A stretch of 64,000 bases of DNA, taken from Pseudeuparius sepicola (lineage: Eukaryota; Arthropoda; Insecta; Coleoptera; Anthribidae). Shown one piece after another: positions 11,191-21,581 of the stretch. The position numbers and the translations under genes were made by a program. The stretch's first letter is position 1; every line of letters begins with the position of its first letter. The notes under the pieces are model-generated. The model made no database searches. It was given only the letters and a program-made list of their open reading frames with translations, and was not told where the DNA came from. The stretch covers positions 18,943,647 to 19,007,646 of the forward strand of contig OY987298.1 in the NCBI GenBank assembly GCA_963920635.1. Reading direction: 5' to 3'.

Positions 11191-12432
11191 GAAATATATT
11201 TAAAAATATATTTAAGTTTGTAGGTCGGCCGCTAGGGGGCGTATTCGCAACAGTAAATTTGAAAAATGAGTTTTCTCAAAAAGATATCTAATAAATATCA
11301 AAAATAATTTTATTGCACTCTTCAGCATATACTGAACAATTTTCGTTAAGGATTTTTTGCTCTTGCTTTTCAAATAGAGGTGAGACGGGCGGATAAACAT
11401 TGACTTGAAAAAATACTCCGGTTTGGTTTAACCGAATTGGTTGAATTTGGGCTTGTTGAAGAGAGATTTCCTTCTTCTATCAAATGATTGTCCAGTAAGA
11501 TCATGTCGAATTTCGTGGTCACGGCTAGAGGGCGCAATTCGAAAAATTTCCTTTTTATTACAATTTTCTCCGAAATTTTAAATTCAATGACAGTAGATTA
11601 CATTTACAACAAAAAATACTTTGGTATTTTGATATCTTCATTAGTTTCGGAGTTATCGCCAAAATAATAATTGTTAACATGTTATTTGAAAGAAGAAGGT
11701 AGGTATTTGTTTTCAAAGATTTTCGTGGTCAAGCATGCCATGAATTAAATAAAAATCTGCTTGAGCTTTTCGTAAATAGCTAGATTTTCACTTTTTATTC
11801 CCTTAAACGTATTTCTAATTTAATTACCTTACCTGTCGTATTGATATGGGAAAAAAATAAAAATTAAAAATTTGATTATTCTTGCATTCAACTTCGTTTT
11901 TACTAGGCGTCATTTTATTTTTAATTTTTTTTTACTTCATATTCATAATCAGCATCTCAAAAAACATAAAAATATACATTTTCATTGAAAAATAATGACT
12001 CTACAAGTAATTGTAGACAATTTTTGAGAAATTTCGGCGAAAGATCGATTTTTTGTTTTTTTTTTATTTTTAAAATAAAAAGCGCACTTTTTCAACCTGC
12101 GGACTTTTAAATAAAAGTATGTTTGAAGGTGTTTCAAAAGGTTCTATTCAAATCCATGACTTCCCTAATTAATTCCTAATTAACACCATTTTTCGTCTAC
12201 GTTGACTCCACTAGATGTACGCATCATAATTATCATAAAGATTCATCTTTTACAGTAAATCCACCAAACAGCCAGCTGACCCTGGGTGGCCAAACTGTTC
12301 ATCGTAAGATGTCCGTGAGTACCTACGGACGTCGCTGATTAACCGTTGTTTTGTGGTCAGCAATCAAAATCCCCCCTAATGAACTATGGGAATATGCGGA
12401 GAGTTCATTTGGGTTGTCATTACCTTTGGATA
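11191..12432. other. No gene seen
   Basis: AT-rich DNA. Two similar short stretches, GGCCGCTAGGGGGCGTATTC (11,225) and ACGGCTAGAGGGCGCAATTC (11,521), recur in looser form at 19,155. No reading frame here has a recognisable product. Confidence 0.5.
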
Positions 12433-13840
12433 ATAATAATGAGCGGTAACGTTCCATAATTAAACTGGGCCTATCTTTGAGCTGAAAAGATCTCGGTCGA
12501 CGGACAATAACCGTCTTTATATCGAATTAGTTAAGGCAACTATTGTGAATAAATTCATATCATTTCAGGCAAAAAGTTCCTTTCTACACTTCCTGTCAAT
12601 ATAAAATAATGTTGGTATTTATTTATTATAATAGGCCAGGGCCTAAGCCTTTCAAAATGGCAAAAAGTGAACAAAATTTAGAACAATATGAAACCCATTG
12701 GAAAAGGAAGAAAATATAACAAAAATAACAGAAAAAATAATAATGAGCGGTAACGTTCCATAATTAAACTGGACCTATCTTTGAGCTGAAAAGATCTCGG
12801 TCGACGGACAATAACCGTCTTTATATCGAATTAGTTAAGGCAACTATTGCGAATAAATTCATATCATTTCAGGCAAAAAGTTCCTTTCTACACTTCCTGT
12901 CAATATAAAATAATGTTGGTATTTATTTATTATAATAGGCCAGGGCCTAAGCCTTTCAAAATGGCAAAAAGTGAACAAAATTTAGAACAATATGAAACCC
13001 ATTGGAAAAGGAAGAAAATATAACAAAAATAACAGAAAAAATAATAATGAGCGGTAACGTTCCATAATAATTAAACTGGACCTATCTTTGAGCTGAAAAG
13101 ATCTCGGTCGACGGACAATAACCGTCTTTATATCGAATTAGTTAAGGCAACTATTGCGAATAAATTCATATCATTCCAGGCAAAAAGTTCCTTTCTACAC
13201 ATCCTGTCAATATAAAATAATGTTGGTATTTATTTATTATAATAGGCCAGGGCCTAAGCCTTTCAAAATGGCAAAAAGTGAACAAAATTTAGAACAATAT
13301 GAAACCCATTGGAAAAGGAAGAAAATATAACAAAAATAACAGCAAAATAATAATGAGCGGTAACGTTCCATAATTAAACTGGACCTATCTTTGAGCTGAA
13401 AAGATCTCGGTCGACGGACAATAACCGTGTTTATGTCGAATTAGTTGAGGCAACTATTGCGAATAAATTCATATCATTTCAGGCAAAAAGTTCCTTTCTA
13501 GACTTCCTGTCAATATAAAATAATGTTGGTATTTATTTATTATAATAGGCCAGGGCCTAAGCCTTTCAAAATGGCAAAAAGTAAAAAAAATTTAGAACAA
13601 TATGAAACCCATTGGAAAGGGAAGAAAATATAACAAAAATAACAGAAAAAATAATAATGAGCGGTAACGTTCCATAATTAAACTGGACCTATCTTTGAGC
13701 TGAAAAGATCTCGGTCGACGGACAATAACCGTCTTTATATCGAATTAGTTAAGGCAACTATTAACTATTAAAAAGTTCCTTTCCGCAATTCCTGTCAATA
13801 TAAAATAATGTTGGTATTTATTGGCAAAAAGTTAAAAAAT
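12433..13840. repeat. 304-bp tandem array, four full units plus a partial fifth
   Basis: The landmark GAGCGGTAACGTTCC recurs at 12,441, 12,745, 13,049, 13,355 and 13,659, giving steps of 304, 304, 306 and 304 bp. The full units differ at only a handful of sites; the last is shortened by an internal deletion. Each unit holds a GATCTCGGTCGACGGAC stretch and a GGCCAGGGCCTAAGCC stretch with dyad symmetry. It may be a local satellite or tandem repeats captured by an element. No coding frame runs across the units. Confidence 0.95.
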
Positions 13841-13864
13841 AATTTAAGGGCGATTTGAGGTACG

Positions 13865-15465
13865 GGGGTTGTAAGGGGTGATCTTTTAGGGGTGGAAAAC
13901 GATTTATCACGATTTCCGGCAAAACTGCAACTCCTATCGAAAAAAGTTAAATGTCAAAGTTGTAGGTAATAAAAAGGTCTACAACTTTTGTATTTACACT
14001 TTTTTCACGTAACCTCAAAATATCCGCGAAACATTGTAATAACCGATTTTTTGGTTTTTAATTTTTACCTCCCACAAAAAAAAAATTCCACGAAATTCGG
14101 TGGAAACTTATATACCTTCTTATGTCCCGAACAAGCTGTAATTTTTTCGAATCAAAATATTTATTTGTACCCTTTTTTTATTTTAAACCGAAAAAGTAAT
14201 CTCATTTTCAATTGAAAATACCCACGTCAAAAAAGGTGCTTATTAAAAAAAGTCGGTTCGCTTTTTGTTCATTGAAACATATACTTTCTGATGGAGTAAA
14301 AAAATATACAACACTAATTTTCTCAGAAAATGCAAAAAAAAACAAAAAACTATTTCGAAAAAATAATTTTAATCATTGTTTAAAATTTTGCCCTATTTAT
14401 TGAAATTTACACTTTATTTACTTGAAAAATTTAAGATTCCATGTTATATTGATAAACCAAGAAATTACAAATCGATATACAATGTGTCCCGGATAAGAAT
14501 GAACAGCATGGGGATCTTGCAAACGGTGAGAGATAGAACAACGGTTAAATGGGGAAAAAGTTGCGCAATTTTGAGGTCAATAAAATGGTATAAACAGATT
14601 TCTAATATCTCTTTTCATTTTTGAGTTATTTTGAAAAAAGCGAAATTTTGCATTTTGGATTTTATTTTTTTCTGAAGTTGTTATCACAGATAGGAAAAAA
14701 GAAAAACACTTTCTTATGGCACTTTTTAACGGGCTTTAGGATGGCGTTTTTAGATTTGTTTTACAACATTTCGTTTTTTGAGAAACCATCTTCAACTAAA
14801 TTTTTTTACAGTCGAAAATGCAAAATTTCACTTTTTTTCAAAATAACTCAAAAACGATAAGAGATCTTAGAAATCATTTTATTGACCTCAAAATTGCGCA
14901 ACTTTTTCCCCATTTTACCGTTGTTCTATCTCTCACCGTTTGCAAGATCCCCATGCTGTTCATTCTTGTCCGGGACACAATGTAGATCGATTTGCAATTT
15001 CTTGGTTTATCAATATAACATATAAACTTAAATTTTTCAAGTACCTAATTAAAGTGTAAATTTTAATAAATAGCCCAAAATTTTAAACAATGATCAAAAT
15101 TTTTTTTCAAAATCGAGTATTTTGGTTTTTTGCAGTTTCGGAGAAAATTTTCCATAGTGATGTATATTTTTTACACCATCAGAAAGTAGAGGTTTCAACG
15201 AACAAAAAGCGAACCGACTTTTTTTTAAAAGCAGCTTTTTTGACGTGAGCATTTTCGATTGAATATGAGGTTACTTTATCAAAAAATCTGTTATTTCGAT
15301 TTTTCGCGGATATTTTGAGGTTATGTGAAAAAAGTGTAAATACAAAAGTTGTAGATCTTTTTATTGCCTATAGCTTTGCTATTTAAGTTTTTTCGATAGG
15401 AGTTGCAGCTTTGCCGGAAATCGTGATAAACCTTTTTCCACCCCTAAAAGATCACCCACAATAAT
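13865..15465. repeat. 1.6-kb nested hairpin
   Basis: Two arms of up to about 800 bp fold back around a centre near 14,730. The outer layer pairs 13,900-14,035 with 15,310-15,440 (landmarks GGCAAAACTGCAACTCC and ATATCCGCG). The inner layer pairs 14,480-14,660 with 14,800-14,990, and begins and ends with GTGTCCCGG and its complement. The inner layer looks like a separate foldback inserted into the loop of an older one. Several open frames inside it (13,988-14,860) are AT-rich and are best read as non-coding. Confidence 0.85.
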
Positions 15466-15760
15466 TGAAGATAGCGTGTTATTACGACGATTACCCAGAA
15501 TAATAAAATGTAACCAAAAGTTCCAAAAATTCAGTATTTTGAGATGGCACAGAGAAAAACACCTTGTACATTTTGTATTGGCTCTTTGCACACCCACACT
15601 TTGAGTGATGCTGTTTTGAGGGGATTCCACGACAGACTTCTTAACTTGCCAGATGCTTTTAAAATCTCTATCTCTATTTGGCTCAACTGAGACAACCTAC
15701 AGAACGAAATTTTTAAATGCCAGCCTGTAGTAGTTAGCAATATACAAAGTACCTTTAGAA
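15466..15760. repeat. Dispersed repeat related to 47.6-47.9 kb
   Basis: The stretch GTTCCAAAAATTCAGTATTT, then GAGATGGCACAGA, then TTTTGAGGGGATTCCA closely follows 47,620-47,780. A more diverged relative of the 3' part of this family is at 35,270-35,350. Non-coding. Confidence 0.7.
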
Positions 15761-16505
15761 TCGCCGTCATACATTATTTCCCTCTATATATTTTATTGTC
15801 CAGCAGTAACTACATATCTTCTATGAAAATCTTTAGTTGAGCGTACGGTATTTAGTCGTAAAATAAATAAAATATGGAACGGCAAGGAGGAACTACTTAA
15901 ACCACTGTATGGAAATAATAGTACCCATAAAGAACCTACACATAGACATTCCATATATGACAGGATAAAATAATGAAAGGTATAAAGCCACGTCTTCTTT
16001 CAGATATTATTACTGATAATTAGAATTTATGAAATGCTGATATGTAGTTGTAAAAAAGATTTATTAAAATCTGATTTCCTTGAACAATTATTATCCAAAT
16101 ATCTCTATAAGTGCATATAGTAAAACCTCGTACTTAAACAAAAACACACAATATTTGGCTTTTCAACGAGATCACAAAGAAAAAAATTTAAAAAATAAAA
16201 AATCAACGACGTAAAACAGAAATTTCCTCTTTTTTTCTAACCCGACCAATAATTTGAAAATGTTGGTAAAAAAAATCTGAATCGCCCCGAACCCGGGGTC
16301 TGGTAACGCAACTGGATAATAATTGTTACCTATTTAATGCTTAATAAGCCATTATATGAAGCAACAAAATGAAAGCGTTTCAAATCTTAAATCTTTGAGT
16401 GAAATATTGAGAGATTTCAGTCGAATGTTTAAATAATTTCCAAATTTTGATTTGTTAATGAATTTGGGGCCACTAAAAGATGGAAGACAACATTTTGAAA
16501 GTTAA
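15761..16505. other. No gene seen
   Basis: AT-rich DNA without recognisable repeats or frames. Confidence 0.5.
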
Positions 16506-16513
16506 GCTGATGA

Positions 16514-17545
16514 CAGCGCCGGTTTTAGGGGGGTGCTAGGGCGCTAATAGCACCCGACTGTTAATAGGAGGCGGTATAAGTGTATAAGCTGGTCTAATGA
16601 CTAAAAATAAATCACATTTTGTTGCTATGTCGCTCACGACGCGACACCTTCATTTTGATCGTCGTCTGCAAACATAACATCTGAAACGTTCTCCTATTCA
16701 TCAACTTATTCATCTGTATGTTGAAGATTTTATTCCCCCTGGATTTTGGACGAAAATAAAAATTTCTAAGTGAAAATACCTAAACGCAGAATATACAAGA
16801 TTGATTCATTGATTGCATATAAATTAGAAAATTGTCATGTAATAATGTGTAACATAGATACATTTATTGAAAAATATACTTATTATTGTCAAGGAGCTAA
16901 CTACCGATTCCACGAGACTTGGCTTTTCCCATACATAAGTCCAGGGCTGTATATGGTTTGGGGGTTCAAGTTCCCTACATTGAGAAAAGACGAAAAATTC
17001 ATTATACTGTTATGATTTTGTATAATTTCCTATTCCTTTTTTAAACTTTCTGTGTTTATATTTTTAAAAATTTTCACCTACGGCGCATTTTAGTAACCAA
17101 ACAAATCTGCTTTCTTTTGTATAGTCGGTTTAAAAAGCAATGATTTTTATGGGCTCACACTAAAACAAATTTCGAAATTTCTATTGGTCACAGTAGTAAA
17201 GTTGTTCTATAAAAGAAGACTGAGTAGGACTTCTTGGCTACAAATGTTATGAGTCATAGTGAACAAAAAAAATACCACCAGTTAACAAGAATATATTTTA
17301 CTTGGAATTTATTTTCGTTAATTTAAACTGTTTGACCTTGAATATTTGAAAAAATTTCGCCTGCGGCGCAATTTTGCACCAAAAGATTAAATTTATTTAT
17401 TTATTTTTTAATTTCTGGCTACCTCCCAACTAAAAGTTTAGCTCTTAAGGCAAATTATACAAAAAAAAGTAAAAAAAATTGAGAGGAAAGATAACGTGTT
17501 TTTTTAAGTTAGCACCCAGCGGTAGTCAAGCTAAAACCGGCGCTG
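16514..17545. mobile_element. hAT-like non-autonomous transposon with 8-bp duplication
   Basis: The ends are CAGCGCCGGTTTTAG and its reverse complement CTAAAACCGGCGCTG. A perfect 8-bp duplication GCTGATGA lies at 16,506-16,513 and 17,546-17,553. The first bases, CAG, and the 8-bp duplication fit the hAT superfamily. Inside, the phrase CCTACGGCGCA or CCTGCGGCGCA occurs twice (17,080 and 17,360). An 81-codon frame at 16,770-17,015 is the longest inside the element, and I do not recognise it. Confidence 0.8.
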
Positions 17546-18127
17546 GCTGATGAAAATAGTTTATAGCGATCTATATAAAATAAGAAAAGGATTCATATTC
17601 CGCGATATCCGAAATATAAACTATAAACTTCGGAATTCCGTTGACGTCTATGATTAATCCGTCTGCCGTCTAAGCATGCTGAGCTCCGCACCCTCGAGTC
17701 TCTTTTAATTAAGGATCGTGTCGCAAGCAACGGTTTTTGTTTTTAATGCTGTCAAGTTCTTGTAACATGGCGCAAGGGTGAATCAGGGCTATTTTTAGCT
17801 CTTGCGGATTCGCTGGGTTTTTATGGGAAAGTTGATATATTATAGGGCTCTGGTTTCCTCGAAAGTGCTTCCCAGCGTCGCGCTAGGATGTCACATTATT
17901 AAATTTGTAACAATAATAATTGTGTAACGTCACTTTTTGTTTACGAAAATATCATGTATAAAAATAGCATGTCAACCAGTTTCATATAGGTGCTATTATA
18001 CAAATCTAGAAAATAATATTTTAAAATGTTCTACTGCATAACAGATTCAAAATGGTATACATTCTCAAAAAACACGATGATCTGTTTTGACGCAATTCAG
18101 TACAGCGTCCTCTTTGAACAATGTTAT
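17546..18127. other. No gene seen
   Basis: Mixed-composition DNA with no recognisable repeat partner in this window. Confidence 0.4.
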
Positions 18128-18726
18128 GGTATAAGTGAAAAGTGAAGTTACTTGGAACAGCATAAAACCTTTTGAATTTTCTACAGGTGATTTCTGCTGA
18201 TAAGTCTGGTATCTTTACCAGTATCAGAGCGTGGTAAATGCTATTAAATAGATAGTGCCCCGTATATCACTGTGTTCCAAGTGAGCTCATTTATATTTTA
18301 CCAGGGTATATAGCTAGAGAACATGCGCCTCGGCAATAAAATACGGGACAAAACGCTTTTTGAACCATATTAAACCTCACCTGGTATAAGTAGTGAAAAG
18401 AGATGAAGGAAACAGAGAAGATAGATATTGTAGTAAAAACAAGTGACTGCATGCTCGCCTAATATAATATCACCAATACTTGCATGGGTTACACTGTGCC
18501 ATAATTTCACAGATCTAGGATATACTTGCGTAAATAGTATAATCGATATGGCTTTGTTGTGTTTGACGACAACCTTAAAAAAAGCTTAAAAGTGAAATAT
18601 TATGTTGCTTGGAGAATTAGGTATGTATATTTTTGAAAACTGCGTGACGCTTATGTCCCATGTATATACTTTTTGTGACGCCAATTAGAGTTTTTATGCT
18701 GTTTCAAGTGACTTTAGAAATACTAT
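18128..18726. mobile_element. Terminal-inverted-repeat element, older copy
   Basis: This is a full-length relative of 48,513-49,163. Its right end is TTTCAAGTGACTTTAGAAAT followed by ACTAT, and its left end is a diverged GTTACTTGGAACAGCATAAA. Internal landmarks such as TTTCTGCTGATAAGTCTGGT and GACTGCATGCTCGCC are shared. The left terminus has decayed more than in the 48.5 kb copy. No coding capacity. Confidence 0.75.
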
Positions 18727-19369
18727 CCCGGCGCAAAATAACTTAAGTCACTTATTGACTGGTTGCTTTCTTACTAAACCATAAAAATAAAAATAAATTT
18801 CAACGGGAAACAAGGGAAAAATAAGATTTTTTAAAATAAGTTGTTGTATAACAACACAATATTGGTTCAGACTCTTTAATTTTATGGTTTCAGTTTCAAT
18901 TCCTGGAATATCAATTAAGAAAAAAAACGAATATCATATACATTTTCTCAATAACCGTTTCCGATTTCCAAGGTAAAACCCCATTTTTCCTAATTTTTAT
19001 TTTAAATGTCATATTTGACAGGCATGGGCTGTAACGTCACGACTCTCTTCAGGCGCAATACGCGACTGAAGGAATAAATTATTCCTTTACTATTCCTTTA
19101 CTCTTTGTTCTTGTTCATTGTTGGCATGGCCCATAGACTAGTTTAGCATTGAGCCTATAGGGGGCGTATTTCTTATATTCAATGGCGTATAGTGTGCCTA
19201 AAACATGCACGTAGCCCGAAATCAGATTTTCAAAAAGGTTAATAATAAAAGTTTTTCCCATTTGGTGCAAAGTTGTATTCTATTTTCGGTGGATTTTTCT
19301 AATTTTTGTTTACCTATTTCAATCCGACTAAACACTGTAGACGGCTATATTTCACAAAGAAACGATTTC
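18727..19369. other. No gene seen
   Basis: AT-rich DNA. A short local repeat of TATTCCTTTAC lies at 19,080-19,105. Confidence 0.4.
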
Positions 19370-19419
19370 GTAAAATTTCGCCCCCCCCCCGCCCCTAAAT
19401 GCTGACTACGCCACTGTCT
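19370..19419. mobile_element. Solo right end of a hAT element
   Basis: A C-run followed by GCCCCTAAATGCTGACTACG and CCACTG has the form of the right ends of the hAT elements at 45.7 and 56.7 kb. No left end with a matching 8-bp flank was found, so this is probably a truncated copy. Confidence 0.45.
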
Positions 19420-19901
19420 GTGCTATTAGCAATACAAGACAGGAAAAAAATAATAGAGCTCTATAAAAAAATTATTACAGTTACCTATGCAAGTTATATA
19501 AGTCCATCCAACCTCGAGCGCATGTTCTAGGAATCTTGATAGATATGTGTTTCATTTTCACAAAGGTGATGACATAATATGGGTATATTTTACAGTGGCA
19601 TTTACATTCTACTGCCATTTTTATTGCTTGTTGAGTTGATCAACCTTGATTTATGATCTCTTGGTAATTGGTTGTACTGAGTGTCGATTCAAATTCTACG
19701 GAAATTTTTCATTTGGATTGTTAATTAATTTCAAGCGAATTATTAGGCTCCCTTTGTATGAATTCTATAGAAAAAAGCATTTTTTTAAACTATGGCCATA
19801 TAAAGGTAGGCGAGTAATTTCAAACAATTTACCTATAACCAGAACCAGAGCAAAATATATAAGAAATTCCACAAAGTTGTAGGGTCAGCTGTGGTTGTGC
19901 T

Positions 19902-20098
19902 AGTTATGTTCCGGGGTCGAAAATCTTCGTTTTTAAAAAGGTTTATTGAACGTAGGGTATAAACTATTACTAATCGATTAATTGCGGTCGCGATATTTAT
20001 ATAAATTGGAAATGCGGTGTACGAAAAATAAAAAGCTGATTCCGCTGATTCGGGGTTTTCGTCCAGGTCGGTGTGCTGTGGGGTCGATGAACATAACT
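19902..20098 (-). repeat. 3' LTR of the provirus
   Basis: 197 bp, with no difference from the 5' LTR that I can find by eye. It is bounded on the outer side by the target duplication TGCT. Confidence 0.95.
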
Positions 20099-20108
20099 CT
20101 TCCCCCCT
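20099..20108 (-). promoter_or_regulatory. Polypurine tract
   Basis: On the minus strand AAGGGGGGAAG lies directly before the 3' LTR, where plus-strand DNA synthesis is primed in retroelements. It touches the end of env. Confidence 0.85.
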
Positions 20109-21581
20109 TAGGATGGAAGTTCGTCCTCGGGCTTCTTGTTGAGTTGTTGAAGTTCTTGGAGTTCTGAGAGTGATATTCTTGGTTTGAAAAAGAGTGTTTG
20201 GAGTCTTTTTCGTTTTCTTAGGATGAAGTAGATGATGACACACATTAGGGTGATGATAAGAAGTGTGGCTGACCAGGTTGTTGTGGAGATGACGACTGGA
20301 TCTAGGTGTATGGGTTGGATAGCCGACAATTGCGGTGTTTCTTGAAGAGACTGTAAATGATTTAGTTGTAGACGATACTTGGGATTAATTTTGACAGGAA
20401 CGATGGCTGGGATTTCGGCTTCTTCTTGCGTGGCGGTATACCATTGATTTTCAATTTGAATTGGACAGGGTGATTGGATGATTGCTGGTTGCTTTATGAT
20501 TTTTTCTGTTTTTGAACATTTTTCGGTGATACGGAGTGGGTGATTTGTGCTGGCAATGAGGCTTCTCTTTAGTTTGATGTATGATCGGTTGCAGGAGAAT
20601 GGCAGTGGTGCAGTTTTCTAATGTGGGCAGTTGACATCTGGTTGTTGACATAGTTTGACAGGTGATTTTTCTTTCTGTAGGTGTGCATGTGGAATACCAA
20701 CGATTATTCCCATAGTAAACAGCAGGGGGTACCAAAACGATATCTTCTTTGTTATGGATTGGGTAAACTTGGTAGAGTGGGAATACAAGTTCATCAAGGA
20801 TAGGAATTTTTAGGATAATGAGTATCTGACTTTCTGTAGAGATTATTGTACTTTGAGCAGTTTCGATTAGTTCAAAAGGGTGCATGTTATCGGATAAGAG
20901 AGAGGCTTTATTATAGATTGATTTGAGTTGATTTTCTAGTTTAATAATTTCAGAGAGAGAAAAGAGTTCAATGTTCGACTGTTGCAATGCAGCTAAATTA
21001 ATAGTTCGAAGTAATTTTTGAAGGAATTGATTTAAACGATCGAGATTAAGTATTTCGCTATGAAGTGAGAGATATTTGTCAAATTCGTCGCTGAGGAGAT
21101 TAATATCTTGTGCAATTTTAACTGTGTTATTATTAATAGTTTCAACTAACATGTTATATCGTTTTATTGTTTGTGAGGCATAAGTTGTAGAGTTATTGAG
21201 GGTGCCAATAATTTGAGATTGCTTGTTTTCGATAGCTTGAATATGTTTTTCCAAAAATATACGATCATTCTCGTCGAGATTACCTGTGATTGATTTAATG
21301 AAAGTACCTATATAGTTCATAATTCCACGTTTCTGTCTAGGGCGAATTAGTTTATGAAAATTGTCAAGAGTTTCATGATAAAGCAGTTGATATTGATTAA
21401 ACATTTTGTAATAAGACGAAGTCGTTGAAGTATTAAAAAGAACTAAATTAACGGGGTAAAGTTTAAGGGTATTATCTATAGTGCTTAAGTTGAAAGTAAG
21501 TATGTGACGGTGAAAGTGGTCAAATAATTGTGCTTGGCCTACCAATTCTTGATAGTATCCATTATTAGGGATCGGGTGCAC
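20108..21581 (-). pseudogene. env: env-like fusion glycoprotein gene, frameshifted
   Basis: The first frame (20,451-21,581) carries a furin-type R-x-K-R site at residues 82-85, followed by a hydrophobic segment with a GxFIKSITGNLDENDR-type pattern as in errantivirus and baculovirus F-like proteins, then a helical central region. The reading frame shifts at about 20.56-20.62 kb. The downstream frame, closed at 20,108, contains a transmembrane helix (WSATLLIITLMCVIIYFIL) and a short basic cytoplasmic tail. No signal peptide follows the first methionine, so env may depend on a spliced leader. With the break the product would lose its membrane anchor. Confidence 0.85.

Noticed and set aside
12433..13840. 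CRISPR-like array
   Set aside because: The units are 304 bp and contiguous without spacers, and the context is eukaryotic.
13988..14860. Four consecutive plus-strand frames as an exon chain
   Set aside because: They lie in the arms of a hairpin, are AT-rich, and rich in Phe, Lys and Asn with no motif.
16280..16300. tRNA T-arm-like CCCCGAACCCGGGG
   Set aside because: No anticodon arm or D arm can be built around it.
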